A DNA stretch of 64,000 nt from Ramazzottius varieornatus (lineage: Eukaryota > Tardigrada > Eutardigrada > Parachela > Ramazzottiidae), in contig BDGG01000010.1 of assembly GCA_001949185.1 (NCBI GenBank), positions 1,001,773-1,065,772 of the forward strand. The letters are read 5' to 3'. This document shows, in pieces, positions 12,194-25,046 of this stretch. The translations under genes were made by a program, and so were the position numbers. The notes under the pieces are model-generated. The model saw nothing but the letters and a program-made list of their open reading frames with translations. It was not told the origin of the DNA and made no database searches. The stretch's first letter is position 1. Each line of letters opens with the position of its first letter.

Positions 12194-15039
12194 TCAGCTG
12201 GTATCATCAGCATGTCGGCCACAGTGTGCATCTTCACCATGAGAACTTCGAAGAACTGTCTCGATGAGGATAGGTTCTTTCCATAAGGGAAAGCCCAGTC
12301 TTGCTGGATCGATGTCTATAGACTCTCCCTGCTCGTCCACATGATCGGTCGATTCTGCTCGCATGCGGCTGATCTGCTTCAGCATGGCATGCGCCTCATC
12401 CTTGACATCACGGAAAACTTCAGCAGCTTGAGCTTCCTGGAATGCGTTATCGAAGAGCCGGTGCAGAAGGTAGTACTTCGAGAGGTACAGGTAGGCATGT
12501 CCCAAGTCTTCGGCATCGTCCCGGTCAGCCAGTGAGCCCAGCTGCTCCTCAAAGTGCGACTGAATGTCCGCGGTGTACTTCACATAAAGCTCGGCGGCCC
12601 GACCATAACGACCAAGCTTCTCGAATAATCTGAAGACGAAAACTGGTCGGACTATGTAAACTCTTAGTCGCAGTCTTGAAGCTTACCTGGCAAGCCGAAC
12701 GAGAGCTATGGTGTCACCGTCAACTTGATAGGATCTCCAGTAGCATCTTTCGGCATCGATGTTGTTCTCGAGAATCTGGAACGTGTCACCCAGCGCCAAT
12801 AACATCCGCGTATCGTTAGGACTAAATGAATACAATTAATTACAAGATAATGCAGGTTCGGAAAACAAACTCGACTAGATTGTTGGTACGACTGGCGCAC
12901 GTTCTCTGTGATACTGGCTGCAAACGTGCGCCACTTGGAATAACAACCCGGTCTTTGGTGAACTCTCAGTTAAAATGTAGGGAAGAATACGAGCTAATCT
13001 GTGACCGCTTGTAGAGCCGAAGGGAAAATACGGTTACCAGTATTCAAAGGCTTTCTTGAAGTAATACAATGCGGAAGAATGTGCGCGGAGTATCTCCAGG
13101 GTTTGGCCGAGGCCGTACCAGGCTCGATACTCCTTTGGATTTGCTTCTACATAACATAACGAGCATTACTTGTTAGTTCATTGTTTTGCAGATGGGAAGA
13201 AGGAAACTCTTACCGACTGCATTGTGGTATGAACGCATAGCGAGATCGGTCTGCTTGAGCTCAACCTGCTCGTGCCCAATCAGCGTCCATACATGATGTA
13301 ACTCAGGATTGTATCGTAGAGCTTTGAGGAAGTTTACAACAGCCTTGTCGTGTTCGCCCAACAGACCGTAAAAGTTTCCTGTTGATATAAAGACATGCAC
13401 AATAACGGATTAAGTCACAGTACGAAATGCTGCGGTATCTTACCCAGAGCGATACTGGACTCTGCAGTGAATCGGTCCGCCAGGTATATCTCACCGGCCA
13501 ACTTTCGCATTCGGACATGGTCGTCTATGATGAAAAGTAGGTGACTGTAGCTGTCGACATCGTTAATACGAAGAGGGTTGAAGAGCCTAGCGGATTCCAT
13601 GAAAGACAGAGAGTGATCGGGATCTAAAGATGGAAAAGACAAAAGTTCGATAACGTGAGTTACGAAGAAGCATCCACATAAAATGAGCTCGACTGGTTGC
13701 GTGCATATACCGATAGTCATTAGCAGTTTTCCCATCGCGTTATTCAGATCGGGATTACTGTGAAATCCAAGGTTCTGGAAGTTCTCAAAGGCCTCTAGTG
13801 CTCGATCGACTAGGCCGATATGAGCAAAGGCTTTGCCCAGGAAGAACTGCTTGAACCAGTAATCCGGAAGACTGGAGCTGACTTTGAGTATCTGCAGCGA
13901 ATAGTGAAAAAGCTCAATGATTAGCATTATTTGAACAACGCATACAACGCAAATTATGAACATGGCTTCACGAACCTCCGAGCGGTTTTCCAGCACTTCC
14001 GACAGTTCTAACCAGGATTCTAACACGGCAGGCTCAAGAACGATGGCTTCGACGAATGCTTTGATAGCGTCCGCAGTCCGGTTCCGTTTGCGAAGCAGTT
14101 TACCGAATCTAACAAGATACTTACTAGTAAAATACGGACAATCTCGTACGTTGGAGACGCACAATCTGTTTACAGGAACAAGAGAGGAGCGTCGGCTTTG
14201 ACGGCGCGTGAAGCTTCGAAGTGATCAGCGATCTCCGAGAGCAGCTTATCGTGAATCTGGGCGAAATGCTTCTTGTCGAAGGCTGCAAAAATAATCAAAC
14301 CAAGTGAAGCTTTAACGATCTCATATGCAAGTTTGAATGCCGCTTTACCATCCATGTCGTTTCTCGTGTAGTATAATGCGCCTGTCCGCTCTGTATGCAG
14401 ATGGCGGGAGAAGAAATTAAGGAAACGAAGCAACGGATCAGACGCCGTCTTTCCTTGCGTCAACCAAATTACTTCTTTATACTTCCGGAGGTTCATCGCG
14501 GAGTGGGCTAGATTATGTACGGGATCCAGCAGTGATTCCTGCAAGCCATACTTAGCCATAAAACCATCCGTCATTATACAGTGTCATGTGTGGACGATAG
14601 TTTATACTTTATACTGTACTAGCTATGTTTCATACCGATAGCGCATTCACAGCCGGCTCTTTCGTGGTAGTCAGTAACGGAGTCATTGCATCTGCTGCCG
14701 GTGGCAGACGGACCTTGAAGATGGTTAGTGGTGTGGATGTTGCCGGTTGCAGACCTGGAGTGTGCAGCCAGCCTGCTGAAATGTGGATATTTCTGTCTTG
14801 GAGTGGAGCATGTTGACCCGTCGTTGGTTCGCGATACGAGAGGAGCGCCGTTGAAGCCCTGGAACCACACAGTCTGACCATCTGTGGCTGCACATGCATA
14901 AAGAGCTGTCTTACCATTGAGCACTGATGCCCAGATGCAAGTTAGTGCAGAGCGTACAGGCATATCGGATATCGTCGGCGATGTTGGGGATGCCAGTCTG
15001 GTGGAGCGGATCAAATTCGGAGTGACGAGAGTGCGCCAT
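12194..15039 (-). CDS. CDC23: Anaphase-promoting complex subunit 8 (CDC23)
   Basis: Eleven exons on the minus strand: 14915-15039, 14636-14858, 14349-14538, 14174-14282, 13976-14108, 13711-13891, 13444-13623, 13214-13378, 13038-13146, 12687-12821 and 12194-12629, 661 aa (human 597). All phases agree. It is a TPR superhelix; the best repeats read [60 protein letters not shown] and [19 protein letters not shown], each parallel to human CDC23. As an APC/C scaffold it helps ubiquitinate cyclin B and securin at anaphase. The start ATG gives an N terminus with [21 protein letters not shown], in the place of the family's conserved first helix. Intron 9 contains a GTGGCGCAC palindrome (12891-12936). 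Confidence 0.95.
12891..12936. repeat. GTGGCGCAC-type palindrome in CDC23 intron 9
   Basis: ACTGGCGCAC at 12891-12900 and GTGCGCCACTT at 12926-12936. The left flank AACTCGACTAGATTGTT matches the left flank of the Tbx1 copy (AACTCAACAAGATCGTT). Confidence 0.75.
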
Positions 15040-15948
15040 CTCGGTGTCCTAGTCTAGCGCAAGACACATTCAGGCTTTTAGCGCATATCAAGCAGTTAGT
15101 GCGTCACACCTAGAAGTGGTCAGATGGGAAAGCATACAAAGGTATTCGAAGGCGCTGCAAGTTAGCGACGGTAACTGGAAAATCTGGAGAACGAGAACAA
15201 AAAGCACAAAGTTTTGAAAACCAAAACAAATCGCTAAAATTCCTATGATTTTCTCGATTGATTGACAAAACCGTCTTGATCGTACTGCCTGCAGGATTTT
15301 TTGACCTACGGTGCTTACCTGCCATCGTCCACCCCCATTTTTACTGTGTGTAGCCCAACCATACCGCTTTGCTCCCAGCGAAGTCGTCTGGTTCGAAAAG
15401 AAGTCGAATAGAAAACACGGTAGTGAGGCTCTGGGGCTCTAATGTGCACCGGTTACCGTTTCTCCTTGACTTTTGCGGAGACGCCCGTATTCTTCTTCCG
15501 GTCAGATCTAGTGGCAGTTCTCCCTTCACATCCGGAGTCTATCCGGCGACTGTTGAGGATTACTTTCGTCCATCTGGATACAGGATTACTAAGTGAACTT
15601 CTTGAAGCAGCGCCGATCAAGTGCATGACTGCGTATAATTAGCTTTTCGCTGCTGAGATCATCGATCGATTTTGGCCACACGACAAATGCTGTGGTACGA
15701 CACTCTTTACGAATGATGATCAATCCAAACTTTCTTTGCAGACTTTATGACATAATCTCGTACTTCGGTCCAGTTCAACTTGATTCTTTGACCATCGAGA
15801 TCCTGCGAAGCGGAGACGACCCAGTGCATACGTTGCGGAATGGCTTTCTTCGTAGTTGTGGATGATCGCTAGCTTTGTCCGAGACTCGTTGCTCACAGGA
15901 GCAAAACGGAAGTACTTCACGAGATTCGATCTCTGATACTGCCAAGAC
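15040..15948. promoter_or_regulatory. Divergent CDC23/SVOP upstream interval
   Basis: A 909 bp gap between two divergent start codons. It must contain the promoters and any non-coding 5' exons of both genes. Minus-strand frames at 15110-15325 and 15341-15529 are open but short and unrecognised, and were not called. Confidence 0.35.
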
Positions 15949-18526
15949 ATGGAGAAGCTCTTTCTAGTCGGAAAGGAAGCACAGAAGCTTCGACAAGCAC
16001 ATTTGGATGATGTTAACAGTCGAGACTCGCATTTACCGTAAGACTTAGTTGGAGTATTTTGACTGTATCTTCCAGTGTTTCCCTTTGTTTGGAGAATGAA
16101 CTTCGTCCGTTAACACTCGTATCTCCTTTCCGCAGTTACGTTTCCTTCACCTCGAGCAGCGGCAGGTACGAGAACTTGGACGAAAGTGGCGAAAATACTC
16201 TGCGCGTCGACGTTACCGGTGGACTTCCGGAGCGACGACTGCGACCGGAAGAGATTCTCCCCGATCCCGCCGCACCTCGTAAGTACCAGACTTACATCAG
16301 TTCACCTACCTCCGCACACTACAGTACTCCTTTTTGCAGCGACTTTTACGGTGGATCAAGCCGTTGACAAGATTGGCTTTGGGAAGTTCCAGCTAAAGGT
16401 ACAAAGCGTTTAGCAACTTCCGCCCGAGAAGATAATTCCTCTCTTAATGATATCTCAATTAACAAAGTTGCTTCGTTTTCAGCTTTCCTGCCTCGCTGGG
16501 TTTGCTTGGATGGCAGACGCAATGGAAATGATGATTTTATCGATTCTTTCACCGGCACTGAAATGTGAATGGGAGCTGGATGGCTGGCAGCAGGCTCTAG
16601 TTACTACCGTAAGCTAATTATTCCTGTTTTCTTTGGGCAACGTGTGTGAAATTTCTTTCATCCGCTGTTGCCTTGCACGACGGTCAGGTGACTTTTTAGG
16701 TTGTCTTTTGCGGTATGATGCTTTCAAGCGCGATTTGGGGCAAGATTAGCGACAAATACGGACGCAGAGTCGAACTGCTGATATGCTCCTTCATCACATT
16801 CTTCTATGGCCTAATAAGCGCGTTTGCACCGAACTTCCTGTGGCTCTTGTTCCTTCGAGGATTTGTGGGCATCGGGATTGGCGGTTCACCCCAGTCGTAA
16901 GAAATTTGATTTTGAAATTATTCATGTGTATACAGAGCTGGGCAGATTGACCCGACGAGAAGCTCTTTCAAGTGGCGCTCACTTTCAGCCAATAACTGTG
17001 AAAGCGTCTCAAGATATCCTCAATTTGGAATGTATCAGAATGGTTTTCTGCAGGGTGACGTTGTATTCCGAGTTTCTGCCGTCGAAACAACGAGCAAAGT
17101 GTTTAGTTCTGACCGAAGTTTTTTGGGCGCTTGGTTCATGCTTCGAAGTCCTTCTAGCGCTGTTCGTGATGCCGACTCTTGGATGGAGATGGCTTCTCGG
17201 CCTGTCGTCCATCCCTCTGATCATCTTTGATATCGCCTGTCTGTGGATGCCTGAGAGTGCCCGGTACTTCATGGCAAGTGGTCAGACGGAGAAAGCATAC
17301 GCCGTTCTGCAGAGGATAGCCAACGAGAACGGACAACCGATGCCACCTGGCGAACTCGTGACGGATGCAGGGAACTCGAAGGACACGGCGCCCAGAGGTC
17401 GCTTCAGAGACCTTGTGGGACCTGACATGCGAAGAACCACACTTCTCTTGTGGATCATTTGGTAAGCTTGCACCTTGTGCTTCAGTTTTGTGTAACTGTA
17501 GGCGTGAAAAGAAGCTGACTGAATTTCTTTGTTTGTAGGTTGGGCAATGCGTTCAGTTACTACGGGATCGTACTGATGACGACGGAACTTTTTGGGGCTG
17601 GTGATACCTGTCATGTTAGTCAACAAGCTGCCCTTCCGAAACCTCCCTGTCCATTGGAATGTCGTATGTTGAGTACGGCAGATTATTGGGACTTGCTTTG
17701 GACAACTGTATGAAACTCCCTTTGTCTCCACAACGAAAATAACTAGAAAATACAGTAATGCTTCCCGGTTTTCTATTCCAGGTTGCAGAATTCCCAGGTA
17801 CTGTCAGGAACTTAAAAAACCCCAGTGGATATTCATGAATTAAGCTGTTTGTAATTTTTCGTTTAGCTTTGTTTCTGACCGCTGTGATAATCGATCTTCT
17901 CGGTCGGAAGCGAACCATGGCGCTAGAGTTTATCGTATATTCCATATTCGTATTCCTCCTGTGTATCTGCACCGGACGAGTTGTAATGACGTTGTTCCTG
18001 TTCGTGGCCAGAGGCTTCATCTCTGGAGCATTCCAGACAGCCTACGTCTACACCCCGGAAGTGTACCCAACGTCCATGCGATCTATTGGCTTGGGCATGT
18101 GCAGCACCATGGCCAGAATCGGGGCTATATTGGCGCCCTTCAACTCGCAAGTCGTCTTGAATTACTCTGTGTATGGAGCGATATCCATATTCGGCTGTGT
18201 GGCACTCGCCGCTGCTGGTGCTTCGTTACTCTTACCAATCGAAACAAGAGGCCGCGAAATGAAGGTAAATAAACAGTGAACACTTTGGGATCAAACCTTT
18301 AGTCGAATTTGCCCACCTGCATACAGCGAACCATGTGTATATCATGGTTTATAAGTATGTAGGTTCGTGGCAACGCTGTGCGAGCCCAGCACACAGGCAG
18401 CCGTACTTACTGCGTATGGACGGGTATGCAGGTGGCTGATACTAAGCGAGTTTTGATCACAGTGTTTACTTGACCTGTCAGATTGACTACTTTTGCTTAT
18501 TTCAGGACACCCGGGTGATCCACTAA
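15949..18526 (+). CDS. SVOP: Synaptic vesicle 2-related protein (SVOP), MFS transporter
   Basis: Ten exons: 15949-16037, 16136-16278, 16340-16398, 16483-16608, 16700-16896, 17054-17461, 17539-17707, 17782-17797, 17867-18264 and 18506-18526, 541 aa (human 548). Co-linear signatures include [33 protein letters not shown], the MFS loop [72 protein letters not shown] and [19 protein letters not shown], with [12 protein letters not shown] near the end. SVOP is a 12-pass vesicle membrane carrier of the organic-cation transporter-like branch; its substrate is not settled. Exon 8 is only 16 nt (VAEFPG junction), and without it the frame breaks. Confidence 0.96.
16969..17012. repeat. Decayed GTGGCGC palindrome in SVOP intron 5
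   Basis: TCAAGTGGCGCTCACTTTCAG is clear; the right arm has decayed to GAAAGCGTCTCAAG. The loop GCCAATAACTG resembles the loops at 46378 and 56263. Confidence 0.55.
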
Positions 18527-21350
18527 CAATAGAGAAGACTGAATAAGGTGATCTGACTACTAAAGAATTTCAGGTACGATTAAAAAAAATCTCGGAGGGA
18601 GGAAATGAATACTCAAGGAAGAAAGAAAATATTCCGGTGGCATTTCAGGTTGATAAGATTATGAATCTCGAATTTCCAAAAACTTATCCAGTTTGTTTCT
18701 CGTTTTAATTTTATCAAAATATCGTTTTTCCTTTGGGGAAAATACTCTGGCTAGGATGTTAATTTGTATTGATGGTTTCACAAGTTTTATTTTGACGTGT
18801 GTTTTTTTATCGACGCTGTTGATCTGTGTTCCATGTCAAGGAATCTCATTGGGGGAAGTTTTGACGGATAGTTTCAGTCCGGCATAATTTGTCTTATGCT
18901 TGGCAAGAATTTGGTGTTGGATTACATTGAACTGCTGGATGAAAAATGAGCTGGGGATGATCAATTGAAAGTGGCACTGCCAATATGGAGAAGGGCCACT
19001 GTCTACGTGCCTTCATAAAATATCCCATCAAAGGCAAGTTTATTTTGATTTCTAGTCAATTAGACAGGTGTCCTGCCGTGACGTTCGGCCATGTCCCCAC
19101 TGCAGCATGTCAACTTTAGTTGATTTTGGTGTCAGAAGGACCTCGCACAAACTGTCTGACCAGATCAACTGGCCGCTTAATCAGTGTTGTGGGAGTTCGT
19201 TTAATGTTAATTGGGATGCGTGATCTATATAATGATGAAGTTTTTTTGACAAGTGACTCCCGCCTCGGGTTTCTCGTGCTGTTTAGACATGTCGGAAAGC
19301 TCTCCATCCAAACCAAGTTTTTTTCCTTACGAGGAACCAAGATGGTCCTCAAAGAACAACAGCAGAAATTTACAATGAAACAACGGAATGGAAATTAGGA
19401 CGAGATTCGTCACGGAAAGTTTATGGGAAGCTAAGTTAGACTTTGGAGATTACTGCTCGCATGCGGAGGACAAGAGAGAAAAATAGCGAACAATGGCGAA
19501 TTTAGTATTGGATTAATTGTGGCGAGTTATCAGCGAAGTTAGTCTAGAGTAGCATCAGACATTGTTATTCATTAGGCAAGTGCGCGTTGGGTTCCCTTCA
19601 GACGTTACTTGATCTTGATAATTCGTCAACGAGGCGATCCATTTTGTGGCTTCTTGTCTCGTTTCTTTCCGAGCGTCCTGACAGTGAGCTGTCCATCTTT
19701 GATGGCCAATCAAGGTGTCAGTTACCTCTTGATGGAATTCGGATCAAATAGCTCGATGATATGCAACAAGGAAGTACTGTGATACACAGTAATAAGCCGT
19801 CCACATCCAGGCTTAGATGGTTTGGTGGTCCTCTGGAAACATGTTTACAAATCTTAATTCATTGTTTCGAAAGATCTGAAGGCTAAAAGAACGAGAGCGG
19901 GAGGGGAGAAGTGCGGACAAAGTTAGCACTTCCGACAAGCTGGAAGTCATCAGCGTTCGCGCATGATAACAACGGAATGTCGTGAGTGCTCCCTCGATGA
20001 CAAACTTCAATGGTCAGGTCACGAATGGAATCCTCCTGTCAGATAAATCGCGAACGCCTAATTAGCTTCTTGTTGTGTCCAGCAGTTAGGGAAAAATACT
20101 TACACATACTAATCTTATAATTGAAATTTTAATATGGAGAAGATATTAATGAACATAATATTTAATATCCTTAATCTCGCCCACACAAATTATATACAAC
20201 GTTCGTAGCAAAGTGGCGAGATTTCTTTGATACTGTCCTTTGGAAAAGTGTCTCAGTTGCAGCAAACAGTAACTTCTTTATTAAGCCGTGAATATACTAA
20301 CCTCTCCGCTCATTTTTTTTATTGTTTTAATATTGACCCAGAGTTCGGGATTATAGCGAAGAAACTACTGGCTGTATTTGACACGGGCATGAGTACACGA
20401 AGAATATTGTTTATGAAGTCCTAACTATGGCGCTGTAAAACTAGCGCATCAGAAGCGGTGGACGGGTACTGATGGGTGTTTTCCGTCGTCAGCGGCATCA
20501 GATGACAGTCATTTCGTTGGTTGTGTGGAAGACATGGCTTATGAGCTCGACATGTTTTCCTTCCTTCTCACTTTAACCCCGAAGTAAACTTTGAATTAGC
20601 ATCCATCCATTCTTCGGTCGTAAAGGCATTATGAGTGTAAAAGATGCCCACATATCCTTCATCCCGTCTCGACACATGTGCATGATGGTGATCCATCGCA
20701 TAGCACCTCCTCATCAACACTCGCCACCTCCGGTGTACTTCTTGATACCATGCTCAGCCTCATAACCATTTTCTTCACCAATGACAAGTCTTCATTCAGA
20801 CAAGGAAGTAGATGATCTACCCAGTTTCATTCGCGCACGACGTCTTGTTCATTCACCCATAAGACAGAAGACACACTTATGAGCGTCGAGCAGTGCGACT
20901 GCGTGCGCAAGTTGACCTGGGACTGGCATGGCGCTGCTCTTACGGAGTTGCGCATTATGAGCATATCTCTTCATGACAAGTGCGCGCGTTCGACGGAGTG
21001 CTGCCCAGATGTCCCGTATCAAATGGCGCACCCGGGAAAGTTACCACCTTTTCATTGAGCTTGTACGGTTTTATTGCACGATTGTGTCATGCGCAACTCT
21101 GGCGGGTGGATGTGGGAGGATCTTGAACTTCTTGCTCTTTCGTTTACATGTGAGAACTATCTGTGAAGCGAAGTGGCGAACTGTGAAGATTTCATTTGTT
21201 TGCTTGATGTCCTTTTCATTTGCTCCATTCTGTACTCGCGCGCGTGTGTCTTCTTATCGTCAACTTGTCTTTGACGCTCCTCGTTGACGCGTTCTCGGTT
21301 GTGCACCCGTCGGTGACCTTTTAACACTTTACTTAACAACTGAGTTTAGC
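18527..21350. other. 2.8 kb gene-free flank upstream of Tbx1
   Basis: No exon or family match was found on either strand. Such long empty flanks are unusual in this window and lie directly 5' of a developmental regulator, so cis-regulatory DNA for Tbx1 is a reasonable inference. No specific binding site could be assigned. Confidence 0.4.
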
Positions 21351-24300
21351 ATGGACTCAACAGTTCCTTCGGGACTCTTCGGCAATGCCTTCTCGGCATT
21401 CCAGCGAGCCAACGGAACGGACTTCCGTTCATCGTACATCGACCCATGGATGAATCCCTTCCCGGTCGCCAGCATCAAAGAAATGGAAGGTTTGTTTGAT
21501 GTAATGAATTAGTATTAATGGTGCAGATCTATCATTTTGAAATTTTGGACTAATTTTCAGTTGATAAGAATCTTTTGCATGACATTTTTGATGGCCAAGT
21601 GAAACAGAAGTTTATCAAAGAAGGCGATCTTAGCCGATAATCACCACTTTGAGTATTTTTAACACGCTGCTGGCTTTTACGATGGGAATCGCAATAAACA
21701 TGCCGTCATCTTGCGTTGAACGAGATGCGTTCAGTCGCATGATCACCATGATGATTTCCCGTTTGTCGAGCGCTGCCCCAGATTTTCGAAAAGTCCATCT
21801 TGAATAATGTAAAAATTTTGAACTGGATTTTTCTCCCTTCGATGCTGTTTTTTATTGCCAAATCTCATATTTCGTTATTTGAAACGTATGATTTCTAGCG
21901 TGCCTGTTGAATGCGACGCAAGGATTGTCTTCGCCGAAAGACCGTATCATGGCCGAGCTCGCGGCCGATAAGCTGAAGGCCGACGAAAATCAACAGGCTT
22001 CGGAGCACGGGGATACATCGGATGGGGAATCGGAAGCGTCCGACGATGAGCGGTCGAAGTCCAGCAATGAGAAGACCTCCGTACCGTCTGCGGTGGAGGA
22101 AGCTCGCAAGCCGCTGCATCCAAAGCTGACCAACGTCAACACGGTCCTCGAGATGAAAGGTCTTTGGGATGAATTCAACGAACTCGGAACCGAAATGATC
22201 GTCACAAAAGTAAGGGTAAATTCATATTAATTTTCTTCAGTGAAAATACGGTAATTAGGAAACTGACACGAAATTCAATACGTTAGTTTACGAACAACGA
22301 AAGTATTTTGAGTTTAACTCGTTTTAGTCGACCTTAGTTTTTGGTACAGTAAATGAGAGAAATCCGAGTTGACGACAAAAACAACACCAAACGTTTTTGT
22401 TCAGTATTCTAACGGTTATTTTACGATGACCTTAAGAGGACGGTTAAACTTCCCATTTATTTTATGCTTGTATATTCTGTAGGCTGGTCGTCGAATGTTT
22501 CCCACATTTCAAGTAAAGCTATTGGGGATGGACCCATCGGCCGACTACATGTTAATGATGGACTTTGTGCCTGTTGATGACAAGCGATGGCGATATGCCT
22601 TTGGGAGCAGCTCGTGGGTTGTGGCTGGCAAAGCCGACCCGGTTAGTTAGCGCTCAGTAATACCCGAAGCTGGGCCGAGAAGTTCTTGAAATAGACTTCA
22701 CTTGTCTTGGTGTCATATTACACCCAATTCGATCTGGATATGACTCTTGTGTTGCAGAATATGCCACCACGAATTCATGTTCACCCCGACTCACCCGCTA
22801 AAGGCTTGCACTGGACCAAACAAGTTGTCAGCTTTGATAAGCTCAAACTGACTAATAACCAACTGGATGATCAAGGACATGTAAGAATCCTCCGAAGTTT
22901 AGAAATAGATTCTGATTTTAAGTCGTTCCTATATTAGTCCTCCTCACGACAGGCCGTAAAACTCCGTTGATTGTGTTGATCTTGAAAGTGGATTACGAAG
23001 TTTCGCTTTCAAGATAAGCAGCCTTCGAGTGGCTTATCTTGAAAGCGAAAACGGATTATTCTCTGCACACTTGACTCAAAATTTCAAATTTTCATTTCTC
23101 AGCTGATCTCTGTCTGCACAGTGCTTGACGTTGCGAGATACCGTTTCACGTATGGGCTTCTTGATATCTATTAGTGTCGGGGATATCGACAGACAGAGAC
23201 TAGCCAGAGAGAAAACCATGAATTTCAGCCTAATCAGGAGGCAAAGTTTGCCGCAATTTTGCCTCACTCACAACTAATTTCCGTTGATCAAGCAAAAATT
23301 TTAAATCAACCGTTTGCGATGTAAACAGCTCGTAGTGAGGAGGACTTTTTCTGGGTGGATTTGATATTGTCCTTAGTTTTCTGCAACAATACTTTCATTT
23401 TTCAGATCATTCTGAATTCAATGCACCGGTATCAGCCTCGATTCCACGTCGTTTACGTTGGTGGCAAAGATGAGAACTTATCATCAACCGAGAATTTCAA
23501 AACCTTCGTGTTTAACGAATGTCGGTTTTGGGCGGTAACGGCCTACCAAAATCATCGGGTGAGGGAACGAGGAAAATTTGCAACGTTTCACAGTGCAGTT
23601 TGAGGTATTCTGGACCGTTATAGATTACTCAGCTGAAAATAGCCAGCAACCCCTTTGCGAAAGGTTAGTTCGGGAATTAATTCTAACACAATTGATGATA
23701 CTATTTTAGTATTATAAAACAACAAATCGCGTTCATCAATTGTGTGCAATAATTTATTTATACGGTTATTTACCTTTTCGCACAGGATTTCGAGATTGCG
23801 ATGCAGATGACTGGTAAGAAAAATTTAATCACTCGTACGCATCAATTCTTCACGTTGGGCACCCAACGTGTTCTTTGAACAATCTTGTTGTACCGTTAGT
23901 AGTTCCGTCGCGGACGTCTTGAACAACGCCCAGTCAGGAACTCAGCGGCGTCCTGAATCGGTCCTGGGATCCATTTCCAACCGGGTGACATCACAGAACT
24001 ATCCTTCCTTACCCCAGTCAAGTGGCGCGAACTTCTATGGTCCCTTCAAGACTCCATCGAAAGGTAAACTCGGCTTTAGCCTGGTACGAATCGTGACGTG
24101 CCAGACGAACTCAACAAGATCGTTTTCTCCGAGTGGCGCATAGCTCAAGCAGATAATGGCGAACACATGCGCTGCTTGGGAAAACAATATGGGTGAGTTT
24201 TCTAAGTGGCGCACACTGTCAGCTAGTAACACCGCAACGTGCGCCACTTGGGAAACAATCTTACCGAGCTTCCAACTATATTTAGACTTCGTTTTATCCA

Positions 24301-24680
24301 TCCTGTTTGTAGACTCTTTGCCCAATTCGTCGGACCTGATGTCACGGATGTTTAACCCAGATCAACTGTCTTCCGGCCAGCTCAGTCTGCCGTCCACCAG
24401 CGGCAGTGGGTCTCTGTCAACGACGATGCAGTCCATCTCTTCGCCATCCTTCACCGGTATGCCGACCTTCTCCCCGTACGGTATAGACTCAAATCCGTAC
24501 GGGTCGAGCTTCTCGGGCGACGTCTGTAACTACATGTCCTCCGCATCTCTCCCTACTCTCCACAGTGCACGACCCACGCCTTACTCCAGAAACCCGACCG
24601 TCTATCCGTATGGGTACTACGGAAGACAACGCCCTTTCTCCGGCTACGACTACGCTGCATGCACCGGTTCGCAGTACTAA
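21351..24680 (+). CDS. TBX1: T-box transcription factor Tbx1 / org-1
   Basis: Nine exons: 21351-21489, 21899-22209, 22483-22641, 22758-22880, 23406-23558, 23624-23663, 23786-23813, 23900-24063 and 24313-24680, 494 aa. The T-box spans exons 2-7 and reads as Tbx1 rather than Tbx2/3 or Tbx6: [89 protein letters not shown] and [20 protein letters not shown]. The protein binds T-box DNA sites in the nucleus; in other animals Tbx1/org-1 patterns pharyngeal and visceral mesoderm. The N terminus has an acidic Ser-rich stretch and the C terminus is Ser/Pro/Tyr-rich. Exons 6 and 7 are only 40 and 28 nt. Acceptor choice at exon 8 is ambiguous by one codon. Confidence 0.96.
23001..23050. repeat. Perfect 19-bp hairpin in Tbx1 intron 4
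   Basis: TTTCGCTTTCAAGATAAGC at 23001-23019 is followed after 12 nt by its exact reverse complement at 23032-23050. The motif CTTGAAAG also occurs just upstream (22981-22988). The stem could be a transposon remnant or a structured RNA; no function can be assigned. Confidence 0.8.
24131..24249. repeat. Two adjacent GTGGCGCAC palindromes in Tbx1 intron 8
   Basis: One full copy at 24204-24249 pairs AAGTGGCGCAC with GTGCGCCACTT. A diverged neighbour at 24131-24178 keeps GAGTGGCGCA and a weaker right arm. Right flanks read GGGAAACAAT or similar in both, so homology extends past the stem. Confidence 0.75.
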
Positions 24681-25046
24681 TATCCATCTCCCTTTGATCC
24701 ACACGCTCTACAATAAGATATCAATACTGTACGTGATTTCTGTCCTGCAAGTATAACAAGCCTAATTTGTAGGTGGCGCTCGCTAATGGTTATCTTCGGT
24801 GGTTTTTTTATACATTTCACCACGGAACTATCGTGCACTAGCTCAAAGCCTTGTACAGTATAATGAAAGCATAAAATTAGCGTAAAATTGCTGCCATTGG
24901 CTGTAACGGTAAAGATCAGTGGCTACCTCCGACCGCAAGTCGACATCTAGGGTAAATATCACAAAATTTGGCTTGGAGAACCTCACCAGAATAGCGCGGT
25001 CGAGCATACCAAACAAGGGTGGAGCCCTGCGTAATGCTGAGGACCC
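24681..25046. other. Convergent 3' flank, Tbx1 and four-pass gene
   Basis: A 366 bp interval between convergent stops with no coding exon. It presumably contains both 3' UTRs. Confidence 0.4.
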
